Shown here: one piece after another, positions 21,201 to 29,652 of the stretch
Layout: every line of letters starts with the position of its first letter
Position numbering within the stretch: position 1 is the first letter of the stretch
Origin: Rickettsia tillamookensis
Lineage (GTDB): Bacteria; Pseudomonadota; Alphaproteobacteria; Rickettsiales; Rickettsiaceae
DNA length: 64,000 nt
Reading direction: 5' to 3'
NCBI RefSeq assembly: GCF_016743795.2
Contig: NZ_CP060138.2
Span: 682,001 to 746,000 of the forward strand
Program-made: the position numbers and the translations under genes
The notes under the pieces: model-generated
What the model saw: the letters and a program-made list of their open reading frames with translations, nothing else
Database searches by the model: none
What the model was told of the DNA's origin: nothing

Positions 21201-23184
21201 TTCTATCGGTGGCAATGTTAAGGGGCTTAAATTGCTGCAAGTCGGGACTGGTAACGTATCGCTGCTAACCGGCGGTGATACCGTAATTGGCGAGATTCGA
21301 GGTAACGGTATCGGCATATTAACCTTACCTCAGAACTTTAAATTAACCGGCTCTATTAACAATGGCGTAGGTCAAGCGGTCCAGTTAAACTTCACAGGCG
21401 GTACTAATAGTGTTAGCGGTGTGGTAGGTACGGCAGCAAGCCCGGTCGGTAACATTACTACAAACGGTGCAACAAGTTTTGCAAGTAGCATTAATAGTAA
21501 TGGTATTGTTACCTTATCACCTGGCTCGGTAAATATATTTGCTGACAATATAACGGCTAATAATGTAGTTGTAAGCGGAGCAACTTTAACATTCACCAAT
21601 AATCTTACTGTTAATAGTAATTTAACCGGTAGAGATACTACGATTAATTTAAATGCAGCAACAGTATCATATACCGGTCAAAGTAGTTTTTCAGGTAAGT
21701 TAATTGTGACTACACGTTATGATCAAACAAAAAATTCCGGCGGTAATATAGTGATTACACCCGGTAGTAAAATGGATTTATCTTCACTAGATGAATTAGA
21801 GATTCAGTTTAACGGTGCCGATGTACGTATAGGAGAAATAAATGAAAATACTAAATATTCGCTAATATCTTCAGAGGACGGAAATGGACTGATTCCGTTG
21901 CCTGCCGATAAAATTAAATTTTTTATTAACGGTAATGATAATAGTTTCATTAAATGGTCGATAAATACTTCATCATTAACTTTATCAGCTACTAATATCT
22001 CCAATGAAATATTGCAAGAAGAAATAAATGAAGGCAGTTTTACACCGGAAGAATCGCAAGATATTTCAACACTTATCCGTGCACCTGAAGATACTGATGC
22101 GGATATTTTTAAAGACGAGTTTGGTTTTTTTACTATTGAGCAGCAAAAAGAAGCACTAGATCGTGTTACACCCGATATGGTAAGACCAGGAGCGGTAATA
22201 ACTGCGGTAAATACGCAAGCAGTATCTCATAATATAGTCAGTAATTTAACTTCTTTAGGCTCGCGAATAAATACAGTTCAGACAAGTCAAAATAAAGTTG
22301 CTATTTCTGCCGGTGATGAGGCAGAAGTAGATTTCGGTGCATGGGCTAGTCCTTTTGTCGGGAATAGTACTCAAAAGGCACGAAATAATCTAAGTGGTTA
22401 TAAATCTAACTCAACTGGCGGCACTGTTGGTTTTGATAGTTTAGTAGGCAATGATTTCTTACTTGGGGTTGCTTATACTAGAGCTGACACTAAGGTAAAG
22501 CAGAAAAACAATAATGTCGGTGATAAAAGTAAAATATTGAGCAATATTTACTCTTTATACGGCTTATATAATATACCAAATAAAAATTGGTTTTTTGAAA
22601 TTATAGCTTCTTACGGTGATAGTAAAGTTAAGAATTATTCACAGCGTAATATTGCTTCGGGTAGAAATTTGATCAATTATGAAATGGCAATCGGTAAATA
22701 TAAATCACGTTCATATACCGGACAGATTTTAGCCGGTTATAGCTATTTAGCTCCAAAAGCTATTAATTTAACACCGACCGTGGGGGTTAGATATTCCGAT
22801 ATTAGAGATTCAGGATATACTGAGACCGGTACAACTTTCCAAAACTTAATCGTTAAAGGAAAGAAGTATAATACGATTGAAGGGCTTGCGGGTGTTAGAA
22901 TGTCAAAAGATATTAACGTAGAAAATATAGTTTTAATCCCTGCAATTTACGGCATGCTAGACTATAACTTTAAAGATAAAACTCCTGCTATCGATGCTAG
23001 GTTACAAGGGATGGACAGCCCATTTACGACTAATAGCTTTAAGCCTGCTAAAACTAGCTTTAACTTTGGTGTCGGTGTGACTGCCAAATACCGAATGATG
23101 GAATACGGCGTTAATTACGATGCGAATGCGGCGAGTAAATATTTCGCTCAACAAGGTAGCTTAAAAATACGGGTAAATTTTTAG
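18283..23184 (+). CDS. Sca-family autotransporter adhesin, intact
   Basis: A 1633-residue type Va autotransporter and paralogue of the broken gene upstream. I favour the ATG at 18283 (MSKNFLKKFEISLATVS...), which gives a normal signal peptide ending near STLGAADA; an in-frame ATG at 18244 adds 13 residues. The passenger contains about five tandem repeats of 140-160 residues, recognisable by TDESxxSAxIxxINIG, then ATYxxDVSQ and VLTxxxxSxLxxxN, starting near nucleotides 18830, 19240, 19690, 20140 and 20620. A linker (about 22000-22270) leads to a beta-barrel (about 22310-23184) that starts GAWASPFVGN and ends GSLKIRVNF. It is expected in the outer membrane, with the passenger exposed for adhesion or invasion. 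Which Sca number it is I cannot say; OmpA and OmpB are excluded by their N-termini. Confidence 0.92.
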   Translation: MSKNFLKKFEISLATVSTLALMLHGNSTLGAADAIVTNNADLTTGVGLNPAAIFGGGTLQYNSKGAWTVDANIAGGVIQAIDTDKGSNNQTPGILTVNENTSIGSINKTGLYDNRLSIEIAGNKTLTLTGTAGTGIAADTYENLASINFGAGAVLTGNAASGKSITFKSSIINGVNGTLNAQTPMIFLHASVGTLNTINIGAGSSVTIDTLAGNVNLNGDAIRFADAASVLQLDSFANRTITLTTNLSGKAGNGGIVKLIGGAAGNSLTLRSKTGAETLGTGVNKLAQLAVGNKVVISGTVGTNLLDVSNALVLNIYKGATFIDESTSSARIPKINIGADAGKGVGRAVYTVDVSRAAGDVDFLVAGAGNVLTFLHETSELTVQNTAAVDQTVIFNNNVAGVNNGGGIVNFSSTGGNLLTIKGVDVGAGAPQLGNGSNIASLNITGKVTIAGGGDLLDVSRSEVLNVNSGAIFTDEGSTSARISQINIGTRGGRGAGAQYIVDVSQAVGDVDFLTAGAGNVLTVLDTNSRLIVTNKAAIDKTVIFNNNIVVANGGGCVVGFVNNNSASNLILKGVNNPQFGNFFNIELLGVTGNVTIRGAANLIDVSRSNKLDVNNGAIFTDESATSINIAEINIGADEGTGAGVGPATYAIDVSQGGNIDVLTVADSIRFFDPNSIFQIQNTIANADTTVTFKNILKGGVTPAGGGAVVGDGGIVKLISSNANSLTVQGDTGGETLGTNANKLAMLAAGGAVTISGEAGHKLDVQNTMIFDIYAGATLTDRSRSSAQIPTVNIGANGGAGVGTATYILDAQTGDFAVLTVGKTISFLHEDSVLQLQNSSVADDRTITLAGVLDPLAPNTGKVTINSVIAGKKLTINGTAAGAILGTRNHKLKELTIIGAGKLDIKSTIFANNLFFRANTQLTQDGDIEGDVDFKNQDASITIADGKKITGSITSTDNGAVVTNGTITFDGDGSIGGNVKGLKLLQVGTGNVSLLTGGDTVIGEIRGNGIGILTLPQNFKLTGSINNGVGQAVQLNFTGGTNSVSGVVGTAASPVGNITTNGATSFASSINSNGIVTLSPGSVNIFADNITANNVVVSGATLTFTNNLTVNSNLTGRDTTINLNAATVSYTGQSSFSGKLIVTTRYDQTKNSGGNIVITPGSKMDLSSLDELEIQFNGADVRIGEINENTKYSLISSEDGNGLIPLPADKIKFFINGNDNSFIKWSINTSSLTLSATNISNEILQEEINEGSFTPEESQDISTLIRAPEDTDADIFKDEFGFFTIEQQKEALDRVTPDMVRPGAVITAVNTQAVSHNIVSNLTSLGSRINTVQTSQNKVAISAGDEAEVDFGAWASPFVGNSTQKARNNLSGYKSNSTGGTVGFDSLVGNDFLLGVAYTRADTKVKQKNNNVGDKSKILSNIYSLYGLYNIPNKNWFFEIIASYGDSKVKNYSQRNIASGRNLINYEMAIGKYKSRSYTGQILAGYSYLAPKAINLTPTVGVRYSDIRDSGYTETGTTFQNLIVKGKKYNTIEGLAGVRMSKDINVENIVLIPAIYGMLDYNFKDKTPAIDARLQGMDSPFTTNSFKPAKTSFNFGVGVTAKYRMMEYGVNYDANAASKYFAQQGSLKIRVNF

Positions 23185-23802
23185 ATTCTTGCGTAAGATT
23201 TCTAATTGATTTGCTTTAAATCAGTGTAATCAATTTTGCGGTCTAGGTGAACAAAATTTTTGTGGATACGATAGCCTGGGTGAATTGCCAAGCTAGAGCA
23301 ACTAGGTTATCACGGTAGGTATTGCCTTTGGTTGCAATACCGAAAAATTGTACTTATAATTGATAGGAATTTATTAAAGTCATCCTTAGGTCCTATGCAC
23401 TTTTAATATAATAATCATAATTATGGCTCTTTTTAGCTGCAAATTATAAGATTTTTTTGAAATATGAATAACTATTACTGCAAAAATTTTATTAATTCTC
23501 GCTTAAAAATATCTCATAATTATAATCATTAATCAAAAGTGCACAGAACCTAGGCTTATTTCGTTCGATTATTCTCGGCACTTTATCATACCTCAACTTA
23601 GTTAAAATTTTTATCTATGATGAGAATGATTTTATATTAAATATACGAGCCTTTAAAAGCAAAGAGAATTATTTTTTGTTATATAAAATTAATTACTTTA
23701 AACAACTCATTAACGGGGAGTAGTATAATATCAAATGATATTGTTAGGTGCTGTGAGGAAAATTTAAAGGGTGGGGCAAATTGCCCCTGTCCTTATTCTA
23801 AT
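23185..23802. other. Non-coding gap with decayed repeats
   Basis: 618 bp between the intact autotransporter and the ankyrin gene. It holds a degraded palindrome near 23265-23325 (TGGATACGATAGCC ... CTAGGTTATCAC) and the element at 23387-23552. The rest is AT-rich. No convincing frame or RNA is visible. Confidence 0.6.
23387..23552. repeat. MITE-like element with TAGGTyCTrTGCACTTTT ends (copy 1)
   Basis: Left end TAGGTCCTATGCACTTTT at 23387; right end AAAAGTGCACAGAACCTA, ending at 23552, is its imperfect inverted copy. The 166-bp body contains GCTGCAAATTATAAG and TTTGAAATATGAATAACTAT, words shared with a shorter copy at 34466-34566. It has no coding capacity. Confidence 0.75.
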
Positions 23803-24876
23803 TTATCCAAAATTGCTATAATCACCTAACACGTTAATATCATTTATCATATCTTGATGTTGATTTTCTATTAATTCGTCAACTTGTTCTTCTATAGTCA
23901 TAAGTTTTACTTTTGTAGGTTTATCAACTATAAGTTTCTGCATTTCAATAGTTATTTTCTCTATCTCAACGGCACTATAAAGTATCGCAGTTTTATCTGT
24001 TATGTCTTTTACAGTACCTTCCATTATAAGTTTATTTTTAGCACTTATTGTAGTATCATTAATTATTATAGAAGTTATATCATTTACCGATTCTTGAAAT
24101 ATATTAATTTTTGTAGCTAGTTGATTAAAATTTATGTTTTGTTGTTCAATTAATTTGTCGACTTGCTCGTCTATAATCATAAATTTTAATTTTGTAAGCT
24201 TATCATTTAGAAGTAGTCGCATGCTAGCTTCTACTGCTCCTCTATCAACTTTACTAGTAAGAAGCTTAATTTTCTGCGATATATCTTTTATAGTATCTAT
24301 CATTATAGCTTTATCTTTGGCACTTACCTCAGTATTATTAACTATTTTATTATGTAATTCATTAGCTAATTTTTGATACTTTACTCTATACAATAAGTTA
24401 TATATATTTTTAAAACCATATTTTATAGCTAAACTTAATGCTGTATTACCATACTCATCAGAGGAATCAATAGCATAGTAGGACACTTTAGGTATAAGCA
24501 TTTCGCAAACTCTTTCAAAACCTTTACTTGCAGCATCCTTTAATACATTACGATAATTAATAGTCTCATCGGACATTCGAGGAATAAGTAGCTCACAAAC
24601 TTTTTCTAAGTTGTAAAATATAGCCAAATATAATGCTGTATCATGATTATTATCAGGCTGATTAATAGCCTCATCGGACATTTTAGAAATAAGTATTTCA
24701 CAAATCTTTTCTAACTTATTCCTAATAGCCACAATTAATGCTGTATTACCATAATCATCAACTTTACTCAATTCGGTTGTATCCATTTGAGCAATTAATT
24801 CTTGTGCGTTTACTTCATTCTTTGATCGTATTGCTTTTATTAACTTTTCAAATGAATAAACCTTTTTTTTAGGCAT
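23803..24876 (-). CDS. Ankyrin-repeat protein with duplicated C-terminal helical module
   Basis: 357 residues with a strong ribosome binding site (AAGGAGG) before the ATG. Residues about 40-170 contain three to four ankyrin repeats (DYGNTALIVAIRNKLEKICEIL, DTALYLAIFYNLEKVCELL, EYGNTALSLAIKYGFKNI). The C-terminal half is charged helix and contains an internal duplication: VSAKDKAIMIDTIKDISQK ... IDEQVDKLIEQQ is followed by ISAKNKLIMEGTVKDITDK ... IEEQVDELIENQ. No signal peptide or membrane segment is present. Ankyrin proteins of Rickettsia are often host-directed effectors, but secretion is not shown here. It is convergent with the intact autotransporter, in the same arrangement as the broken pair upstream. 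Confidence 0.85.
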   Translation of the reverse strand: MPKKKVYSFEKLIKAIRSKNEVNAQELIAQMDTTELSKVDDYGNTALIVAIRNKLEKICEILISKMSDEAINQPDNNHDTALYLAIFYNLEKVCELLIPRMSDETINYRNVLKDAASKGFERVCEMLIPKVSYYAIDSSDEYGNTALSLAIKYGFKNIYNLLYRVKYQKLANELHNKIVNNTEVSAKDKAIMIDTIKDISQKIKLLTSKVDRGAVEASMRLLLNDKLTKLKFMIIDEQVDKLIEQQNINFNQLATKINIFQESVNDITSIIINDTTISAKNKLIMEGTVKDITDKTAILYSAVEIEKITIEMQKLIVDKPTKVKLMTIEEQVDELIENQHQDMINDINVLGDYSNFG

Positions 24877-24888
24877 ATTTCCTCCTTA

Positions 24889-24981
24889 TTAAATTTTATA
24901 ATTTTTAATATTTTATTAAAAATGAGCTATAGAAAGAATCATAATAAGGAGTTTTAAGAATGCAATAGAAATTTAATTAGA
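24889..24981. repeat. Duplicated 5' flank of the ankyrin gene (copy 2)
   Basis: Matches 18037-18130 almost base for base over about 95 bp. It is the right-hand boundary marker of the autotransporter-ankyrin tandem duplication; similarity stops near 24981. Confidence 0.85.
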
Positions 24982-25156
24982 AGTGTAAATAAATGAATTG
25001 AGGTGCTTTAAGAAATATATAAGTTAGTTTTTTTGATAATATTTAAAATTCGGAATTTAAAAGAGATTTAATACAAAAATTAGACATTTTGGAACATAAA
25101 AGGAGCATATGGATTTTTTAGAAAACGAAGAGAAACGCCGAAACCCTGAAAGGGCT

Positions 25157-25233
25157 TGGCGAGAATGACGGGACTCGAACCCGCGACCTTCTGCGTGACA
25201 GGCAGACGCTCTAACCAACTGAGCTACATCCCC
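25157..25233 (-). tRNA. tRNA-Asp (GTC)
   Basis: Read on the minus strand, the 5' end GGGGATGTAGCTC pairs with CATTCTC at the 3' end (two G-U pairs). The D-arm reads GCTCAGTTGGTTAGAGC. The anticodon loop CTGTCAC has GTC. The T-arm reads CGGGTTCGAGTCCCG. G73 and an encoded CCA complete 77 nt. The anticodon GTC decodes Asp GAC/GAU. Confidence 0.96.
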
Positions 25234-25513
25234 TTATACATGAGAGATAACGATATATATAACAATTCTTCTATTTCTGCAAGAGTAAAATATCTTATTT
25301 TATCAAAAAATATACAGAACCTAACGTTTAGATTTTATAGCGTATTCCTAATATTATAATCAGTAGATATCTCTATTAATCCAAATTAGTCACTATTAGT
25401 TGAAGCTTTGAAAATTATTATACTTTTTAAGAACTTTGTTAAAAAAGAAAAACCTATTGGTTATATTTATATTAACAAAATCTTACTTTATTAATAATTA
25501 TTAGAGGTTTTAT

Positions 25514-25825
25514 ATGACTAAACCATATGTCATTAAATTAACTACTCCTTTTGAGCGTATTAAACTTTATAATCCTATACCCGAGATTGCTCTTAGAAGT
25601 GCTATTATTATGCAGGCAATAATAGATGCAACTAATACTTCTACCAAGAAAGAAGCAACAAAAGCAGAATATAACGCTAAAAAATGGCTTTTTGAAAATA
25701 ATGAAAATTTTAATGCTACCTGCTTAGAAATGGGCATTGAGCCTAATTATGTAAGGAAGACTGCTAAAAAGCTAATTAAATCGCAACAAAATAAGGATAA
25801 GCATCCTAAGTTTAAATTAAATTAA
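25514..25825 (+). CDS. Small conserved hypothetical protein
   Basis: 103 residues with a good ribosome binding site (TTAGAGG before the ATG). It is basic and helical, without a signal peptide. The segment KKWLFENNENFNATCLEMGIEPNYVRKTAKKLI resembles a short family found in alphaproteobacterial phage or gene-transfer-agent contexts (FxxxCxxAGxxPxxVR). That is a weak recollection, not an identification. It is followed by a long hairpin and then hpf on the same strand. Function unknown. Confidence 0.7.
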   Translation: MTKPYVIKLTTPFERIKLYNPIPEIALRSAIIMQAIIDATNTSTKKEATKAEYNAKKWLFENNENFNATCLEMGIEPNYVRKTAKKLIKSQQNKDKHPKFKLN

Positions 25826-25858
25826 TTTGTAATAAAACTTGAAATTACTCTAAATATA

Positions 25859-25903
25859 AATTAATTGTATAGGTGTTACTTAGTAACGCCTATACAATTA
25901 ATT
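25859..25903 (+). terminator. Long near-perfect hairpin between small gene and hpf
   Basis: A 45-bp palindrome with 22-nt arms differing at one position (G-U compatible) around a single T. The left arm begins AATTAATTGTATAGG and the right arm ends CCTATACAATTAATT. It starts 34 nt after the small gene's stop and ends 24 nt before the hpf ATG, so it can act as a terminator or cap the 5' leader of hpf. It resembles none of the RPE families in the window. Confidence 0.65.
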
Positions 25904-25926
25904 ATTTTAGATTATAAAGGTTATTT

Positions 25927-26505
25927 ATGATTATTTCAGTTTCAGCTCAACATATTTCGATCGGTAATAGCTTACAAGAATATTCCAAAGAGAGGGCTAC
26001 GCAAGTCGTTAAAAAATATTTTACCGATATAATAAATATAGATATACATTTTTCAAAAGAGGGAATTAACTTTAAATGTGATATTATAGTAAAATATGGC
26101 TCAGGTAAACATAGTATAGTCAAAAGTAATGATAGTTGTAGCGATATATATGTAGCTTTTGATAAAGCTATGTCAAAACTAGAAAAACAGCTTAGAAAAT
26201 ATAAATCAAAATTCAAAAATCATCATGCGGGTAAAGTAAAAATATCAGAAATTGCTTACGAAGGTACCAAATATATTATTAATCCGCAATCTGATAGTGA
26301 AACCTCTAACTCCGAAGATAATGATAATCCGGCAATTATCGCTGAAAAGCCTGTAGAAATATTAAAATTATCAGTAAAAGAAGCGGTAATGAAAATGGAT
26401 TTAGAAGATTTACCTGCGGTAGTATTTAAAAATATCAATAATGATCGTATCAATATAGTTTATTATCGTAAAGACGGTAATATTTCTTGGGTAGATTATA
26501 ATTAA
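25927..26505 (+). CDS. hpf: Ribosome hibernation promoting factor, long form
   Basis: 192 residues. The N-terminal S30AE/RaiA domain (about 1-105; ISVSAQHISIGNSLQEYSKERATQVVKKYF ... FDKAMSKLEKQLRKYKSK) binds the 30S decoding region. A charged linker follows. The C-terminal dimerisation domain (about 140-192; VKEAVMKMDLEDLPAVVFKN ... INIVYYRKDGNISWVDYN) is the part of long HPF that mediates formation of inactive 100S ribosome dimers. The stop overlaps the next ATG by one base (TAATG), so translation is coupled to the gamma-carbonic-anhydrase-like gene. Confidence 0.93.
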   Translation: MIISVSAQHISIGNSLQEYSKERATQVVKKYFTDIINIDIHFSKEGINFKCDIIVKYGSGKHSIVKSNDSCSDIYVAFDKAMSKLEKQLRKYKSKFKNHHAGKVKISEIAYEGTKYIINPQSDSETSNSEDNDNPAIIAEKPVEILKLSVKEAVMKMDLEDLPAVVFKNINNDRINIVYYRKDGNISWVDYN

Positions 26506-27020
26506 TGATTATTATCCCTTATAAAGGAGTTACGCCAAGAATCGATAAAACTGCATATATTGCCGAAGGCAGCTCTTTAATAGGAGATGTTGAAATAGGT
26601 AGTAATTCAAGTATTTGGTTTAATACGGTTCTTAGAGGCGACGTTGAATCAATAAAAATAGGAAATAATACTAACGTGCAAGACGGTAGTGTAATTCATA
26701 CTTCAAGATTTAACGGACCGGTAGAAATAGGCGATAATATAACTATCGGTCATCTCTCTCTTATTCATGCCTGTACAATACATAATAATGCTTTTATCGG
26801 CATGAGTACTACGATAATGGATTATGCAGTAATAGAAGAATATGCTTTTATTGCTGCAGGAAGTCTTATCCCACCAAAGAAGATAATTAAATCTAAAGAA
26901 TTATGGATGGGTTCCCCTGCAAAATTTGTTAGATATTTAGCTGATCAAGATTTAGAATATATGCAAGATAACGTAAGAAATTATGTAGAACTTGCAAATG
27001 TTTATAAGATACTCGTTTAA
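26505..27020 (+). CDS. Gamma-carbonic-anhydrase-like protein (YrdA/PaaY family)
   Basis: 171 residues forming a left-handed parallel beta-helix of hexapeptide repeats (SLIGDVEIGSNSSIWFNTVLRGD, VEIGDNITIGHLSLIHACTI, AFIGMSTTIMDYAVIEEYAFI). The three histidines that ligate metal in active family members appear to be kept: VIHTS, TIGH and LIHAC. Members are trimeric cytosolic proteins; some hydrate CO2 and others have no known substrate. It is translationally coupled to hpf. Its stop codon lies inside the left arm of a palindromic element, so that insertion ends exactly at, or made, the present C-terminus. Confidence 0.88.
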   Translation: MIIIPYKGVTPRIDKTAYIAEGSSLIGDVEIGSNSSIWFNTVLRGDVESIKIGNNTNVQDGSVIHTSRFNGPVEIGDNITIGHLSLIHACTIHNNAFIGMSTTIMDYAVIEEYAFIAAGSLIPPKKIIKSKELWMGSPAKFVRYLADQDLEYMQDNVRNYVELANVYKILV

Positions 27021-27123
27021 TTTGAAAAATTGGCGTCGTTGTTTCATATTTTTTGATCCTCACGTAGTTTGTCTACGCTGCGGTCAAAAAATATGAAACG
27101 CCTTGCTCTTTTCCAAATTAAAC
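27016..27123. repeat. Palindromic element, family E
   Basis: Outer arms TTTAATTTGAAAA and TTTCCAAATTAAA with inner arms GTTTCATATTTTTTGATC / GGTCAAAAAATATGAAAC around CTACGCTGCGG. It covers the gap between two convergent genes and probably doubles as a terminator. Relatives lie at 39547-39600, 52205-52292 and 62179-62290. Confidence 0.85.
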
Positions 27124-27139
27124 TTCGTCTCTCTACTTT

Positions 27140-28006
27140 TCATTTATCAGACGGTATATAAGAATCCTTAAATGCCTTAACCGTATTTTTAAGTAAAAAA
27201 GCAATAGTCATCGGTCCGATACCGCCCGGAACAGGAGTAATATATTTTACTTTAGATTTAACATTTTCAAAATCAACATCACCGATAATCTTATTGCCGC
27301 TAATTCTATTAATTCCTACATCAATTACTATAGATTCAGGATTAAAATATTCGGTAGTGAATTTTAAAGGTGACCCAATAGCCGCAACAACTATATCGGC
27401 TTTAGAAGTGATAGAGCTTAGATTTTGCGATTTGGAATGGCAAATAGTAACACTGCAATCTTCTTTTAACAGTAATGCACTTAAAGGTTTACCTACTATA
27501 TTCGAGCGTCCAATAATTACAACGTTTTTACCGGTTAAATTAGGTTTGTATTTTTTTATAACCGCAAGGCAACCAAGGGCAGTGCAGGGTATAAAACCTT
27601 GACTAATCCCGCTATGTAAGTAACCGACGTTTAAAGGATGAAAACCATCGATATCTTTAGAAGGTGATACTGCTGATAAAATTTTATTTTTATCTATGGA
27701 GTTTGGTAAAGGAAGCTGAACTATAATTCCTGAAATCTCGTTATCAAGGTTTAACTCATTGATTTTCAATATTAAATCATCAGTATGAATAGTAGTAGAT
27801 AGATTTACTAATAAAGTATCAATTCCTATTTTATGTGCATTGCTTATTTTATTCCTGACATAAATAATACTTGCCGGATTATCGCCTACTAGTACTATAG
27901 CAAGTTTCGGTGAAGCGTTGGTTTGATTTTTAAGTTCTTGAATTTCTAGCTTTAAATTTGCTAGTATTTCATTTGCTAACGCTTTACCGTCAATTATATT
28001 ATTCAC
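27140..28006 (-). CDS. folD: Bifunctional methylenetetrahydrofolate dehydrogenase/cyclohydrolase
   Basis: 288 residues. FolD interconverts 5,10-methylene-, methenyl- and 10-formyl-tetrahydrofolate in the cytosol, supplying formyl groups for initiator tRNA. Visible features: [14 protein letters not shown] (catalytic YxxxK region), [37 protein letters not shown] and the NADP-binding loop [25 protein letters not shown] closes the active site. Length is normal. It lies downstream of the reductase gene, separated by a palindromic element. Confidence 0.95.
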   Translation of the reverse strand: MNNIIDGKALANEILANLKLEIQELKNQTNASPKLAIVLVGDNPASIIYVRNKISNAHKIGIDTLLVNLSTTIHTDDLILKINELNLDNEISGIIVQLPLPNSIDKNKILSAVSPSKDIDGFHPLNVGYLHSGISQGFIPCTALGCLAVIKKYKPNLTGKNVVIIGRSNIVGKPLSALLLKEDCSVTICHSKSQNLSSITSKADIVVAAIGSPLKFTTEYFNPESIVIDVGINRISGNKIIGDVDFENVKSKVKYITPVPGGIGPMTIAFLLKNTVKAFKDSYIPSDK

Positions 28007-28029
28007 TATATTTTTATCCTTTTTCAGTT

Positions 28030-28160
28030 GTCACCCCGTGGCTTGACCACGGGGTCCAGCTTAAAATATTAACATTATTAGTATTTTAAAATTATTTTTC
28101 TAGATACCGTGGTCAAGCCACGGTATGACAAAGTGGATTCCTGCTTTCGCAGGAATGACA
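28030..28160. repeat. Palindromic element family A plus family D hairpin
   Basis: A family A element at 28030-28130 (TGTCACCCCGTGGCTTGACC ... GGTCAAGCCACGGTATGACA) is followed by a half family D hairpin at 28134-28160 (GGATTCCTGCTTTCGCAGGA). It lies between fnr and folD on the minus strand. Confidence 0.85.
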
Positions 28161-28168
28161 TCGAACAC

Positions 28169-29173
28169 TTACTGCTTTTCCCCATATTTAGTAGTGGAAT
28201 ACTCAAAATGTAGAGCCTTGCCGTCAAATACTCTACTATAAGCATGATGAAGGCTACTTGCTGCTTCGGCAAAACCCGTAAGAATAAGCTTAAGCTTACC
28301 GGGATAATGAGCAATATCGCCAATGGCGTAAATACCCTCTATGTTAGTTTGATAATAGGAGTTATCTACTTCAATATGGTGAAGCTTAACACTTAAACCC
28401 CAATTTGCTAAGCTACCTAAATCTTGTTTTAAACCAAAAAACGGTAGTAATATATTGGCATCTAATTTGCGAGTATTATTTTGTAGATCTTTAACTATAA
28501 CCGATTGAAGTTCACTATTATTACCATCTAAAGCATTTAATTGATAACCGGTTACTAACTCGATTTTACCGGTTTCTGCAATATGCCTTAATTGCCTTAC
28601 GCTTTCAGGGGCAGCCGTAAATTTATCCCGCCTATGTACTAAATATATTTTATTTGCAATCTCCGAAAGAGAAATAGCCCAGTCAACAGCCGAATCCCCG
28701 CCGCCTGCTATAACTATATTTTTACCTGCAAATTTGCTTTTATCATTGATGAAATAAAAAACCGACTTGCTTTCAAAATCTTCAATATTTGCAAGGGGCG
28801 GTTTATTTGGACCGAATGAACCTGCTCCTGCTGCAATAATAATAACTTTGCTTTTAATAAGAGTGTTTTTTGAGGTTTTAATTTCAAAAAAATCATCTTG
28901 TTTATTTAGCTCTATAGCTTGCTGATTTAAGTGATATACAGGATTAAAAGGAGCAGCTTGAAGCTCTAACTGTTTTATTAGCTCTTCTGCTGCAATTTTA
29001 GGATAAGCCGGTATATCGTAAATAGGTTTTTCAGGGTATAGGGTAATACACTGACCACCAATAACTTCTTGTGCATCAATAACATGACATTTCATGCCAA
29101 GCATTCCCGCTTGAAAAACTGCAAATAATCCAACCGGACCGGCACCTATTATTACAACATCAGTATTATACAT
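28169..29173 (-). CDS. Ferredoxin--NADP+ reductase, thioredoxin-reductase-like type
   Basis: A 334-residue flavoprotein of the TrxR-like FNR family. Features are the FAD-binding [18 protein letters not shown] at the N-terminus, [20 protein letters not shown], the NAD(P)H-binding [15 protein letters not shown] near residue 157 and the FAD-closing [19 protein letters not shown] near residue 288. The CxxC redox pair of true thioredoxin reductases is absent at the usual site, which favours ferredoxin reductase over TrxB. It would move electrons between NADPH and ferredoxin in the cytosol. Confidence 0.88.
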   Translation of the reverse strand: MYNTDVVIIGAGPVGLFAVFQAGMLGMKCHVIDAQEVIGGQCITLYPEKPIYDIPAYPKIAAEELIKQLELQAAPFNPVYHLNQQAIELNKQDDFFEIKTSKNTLIKSKVIIIAAGAGSFGPNKPPLANIEDFESKSVFYFINDKSKFAGKNIVIAGGGDSAVDWAISLSEIANKIYLVHRRDKFTAAPESVRQLRHIAETGKIELVTGYQLNALDGNNSELQSVIVKDLQNNTRKLDANILLPFFGLKQDLGSLANWGLSVKLHHIEVDNSYYQTNIEGIYAIGDIAHYPGKLKLILTGFAEAASSLHHAYSRVFDGKALHFEYSTTKYGEKQ

Positions 29174-29226
29174 TACTTTTTATATTTAAATTTTAAAAAG
29201 GATTTTATTGGATATTGAGGAAATAA

Positions 29227-29652
29227 TCAAATAGATATTGATTTAATATGTCCTAACTTAGCCCAGTTAAGAATTTTTTGATCTCTAGTAAGTAGGGTGA
29301 CTCCAAGACATTTTGCTGTTGCTACAATAATTCTATCAGCAGGATCACCGTGAAAGTCGTCTATAAGAGAAATGCTTTCAGCAGCAATTTCCGGAGAAAT
29401 ATCTTTAATAGATAATCCGTTGATATTTGTTATAGAATTCAGAAAATCTTTTATAGGTTCGTAAACATTAATACGCTTTTTAAAGTTAAGCATAGCTATT
29501 TCCCATAATGAAATAGAACTAAGAAATAATTGCGAATTTTCTTGAGCTAAATTGATTTTGTGTTTTATTTGTTCTGATAATTCTTCAGGTTGTAATATTG
29601 ACCACAATAAAACATGGGTATCTAGTACTAAGCCATTATTAATGTTCTGCAT
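29227..29652 (-). CDS. PIN-domain toxin, VapC-like
   Basis: 141 residues with a complete PIN-domain acidic set: LDTHVLLW near the N-terminus, SLWEIAML near residue 49, DPADRIIVATA near 106 and LLTRDQKI near 124. PIN toxins are Mg2+-dependent RNases, often cutting initiator tRNA or rRNA. Its start overlaps the end of the antitoxin gene by 14 nt, the usual coupling in these modules. It opens the accessory island between fnr and nrdA. Confidence 0.88.
   Translation of the reverse strand: MQNINNGLVLDTHVLLWSILQPEELSEQIKHKINLAQENSQLFLSSISLWEIAMLNFKKRINVYEPIKDFLNSITNINGLSIKDISPEIAAESISLIDDFHGDPADRIIVATAKCLGVTLLTRDQKILNWAKLGHIKSISI

Noticed and set aside
12046..21599. Many long minus-strand open frames opposite the autotransporters, rich in Pro, Leu, Val and Ala
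   Set aside because: They are shadows caused by the Gly/Asn/Thr-rich repeats of the real genes; no ribosome binding site, start or family match.
18283..23184. Calling the intact autotransporter OmpA (Sca0) or OmpB (Sca5)
   Set aside because: The N-terminus and repeat type differ from what I know of both proteins, and the position next to lon fits the Sca3-type locus better; no Sca number is claimed.
25156..25359. Plus-strand frame starting MARMTGLEPATFCVTGRRSNQ
   Set aside because: This is the complement of tRNA-Asp; the peptide is a well-known artefact of translating tRNA genes.
28078..28323. Minus-strand frame overlapping the end of the ferredoxin reductase gene
   Set aside because: It is in another frame of fnr and continues into a palindromic element; no independent signal.
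28169..29173. Calling the flavoprotein thioredoxin reductase
   Set aside because: The CxxC pair expected between the NADPH-binding motif and the C-terminal FAD motif of TrxB is not present.
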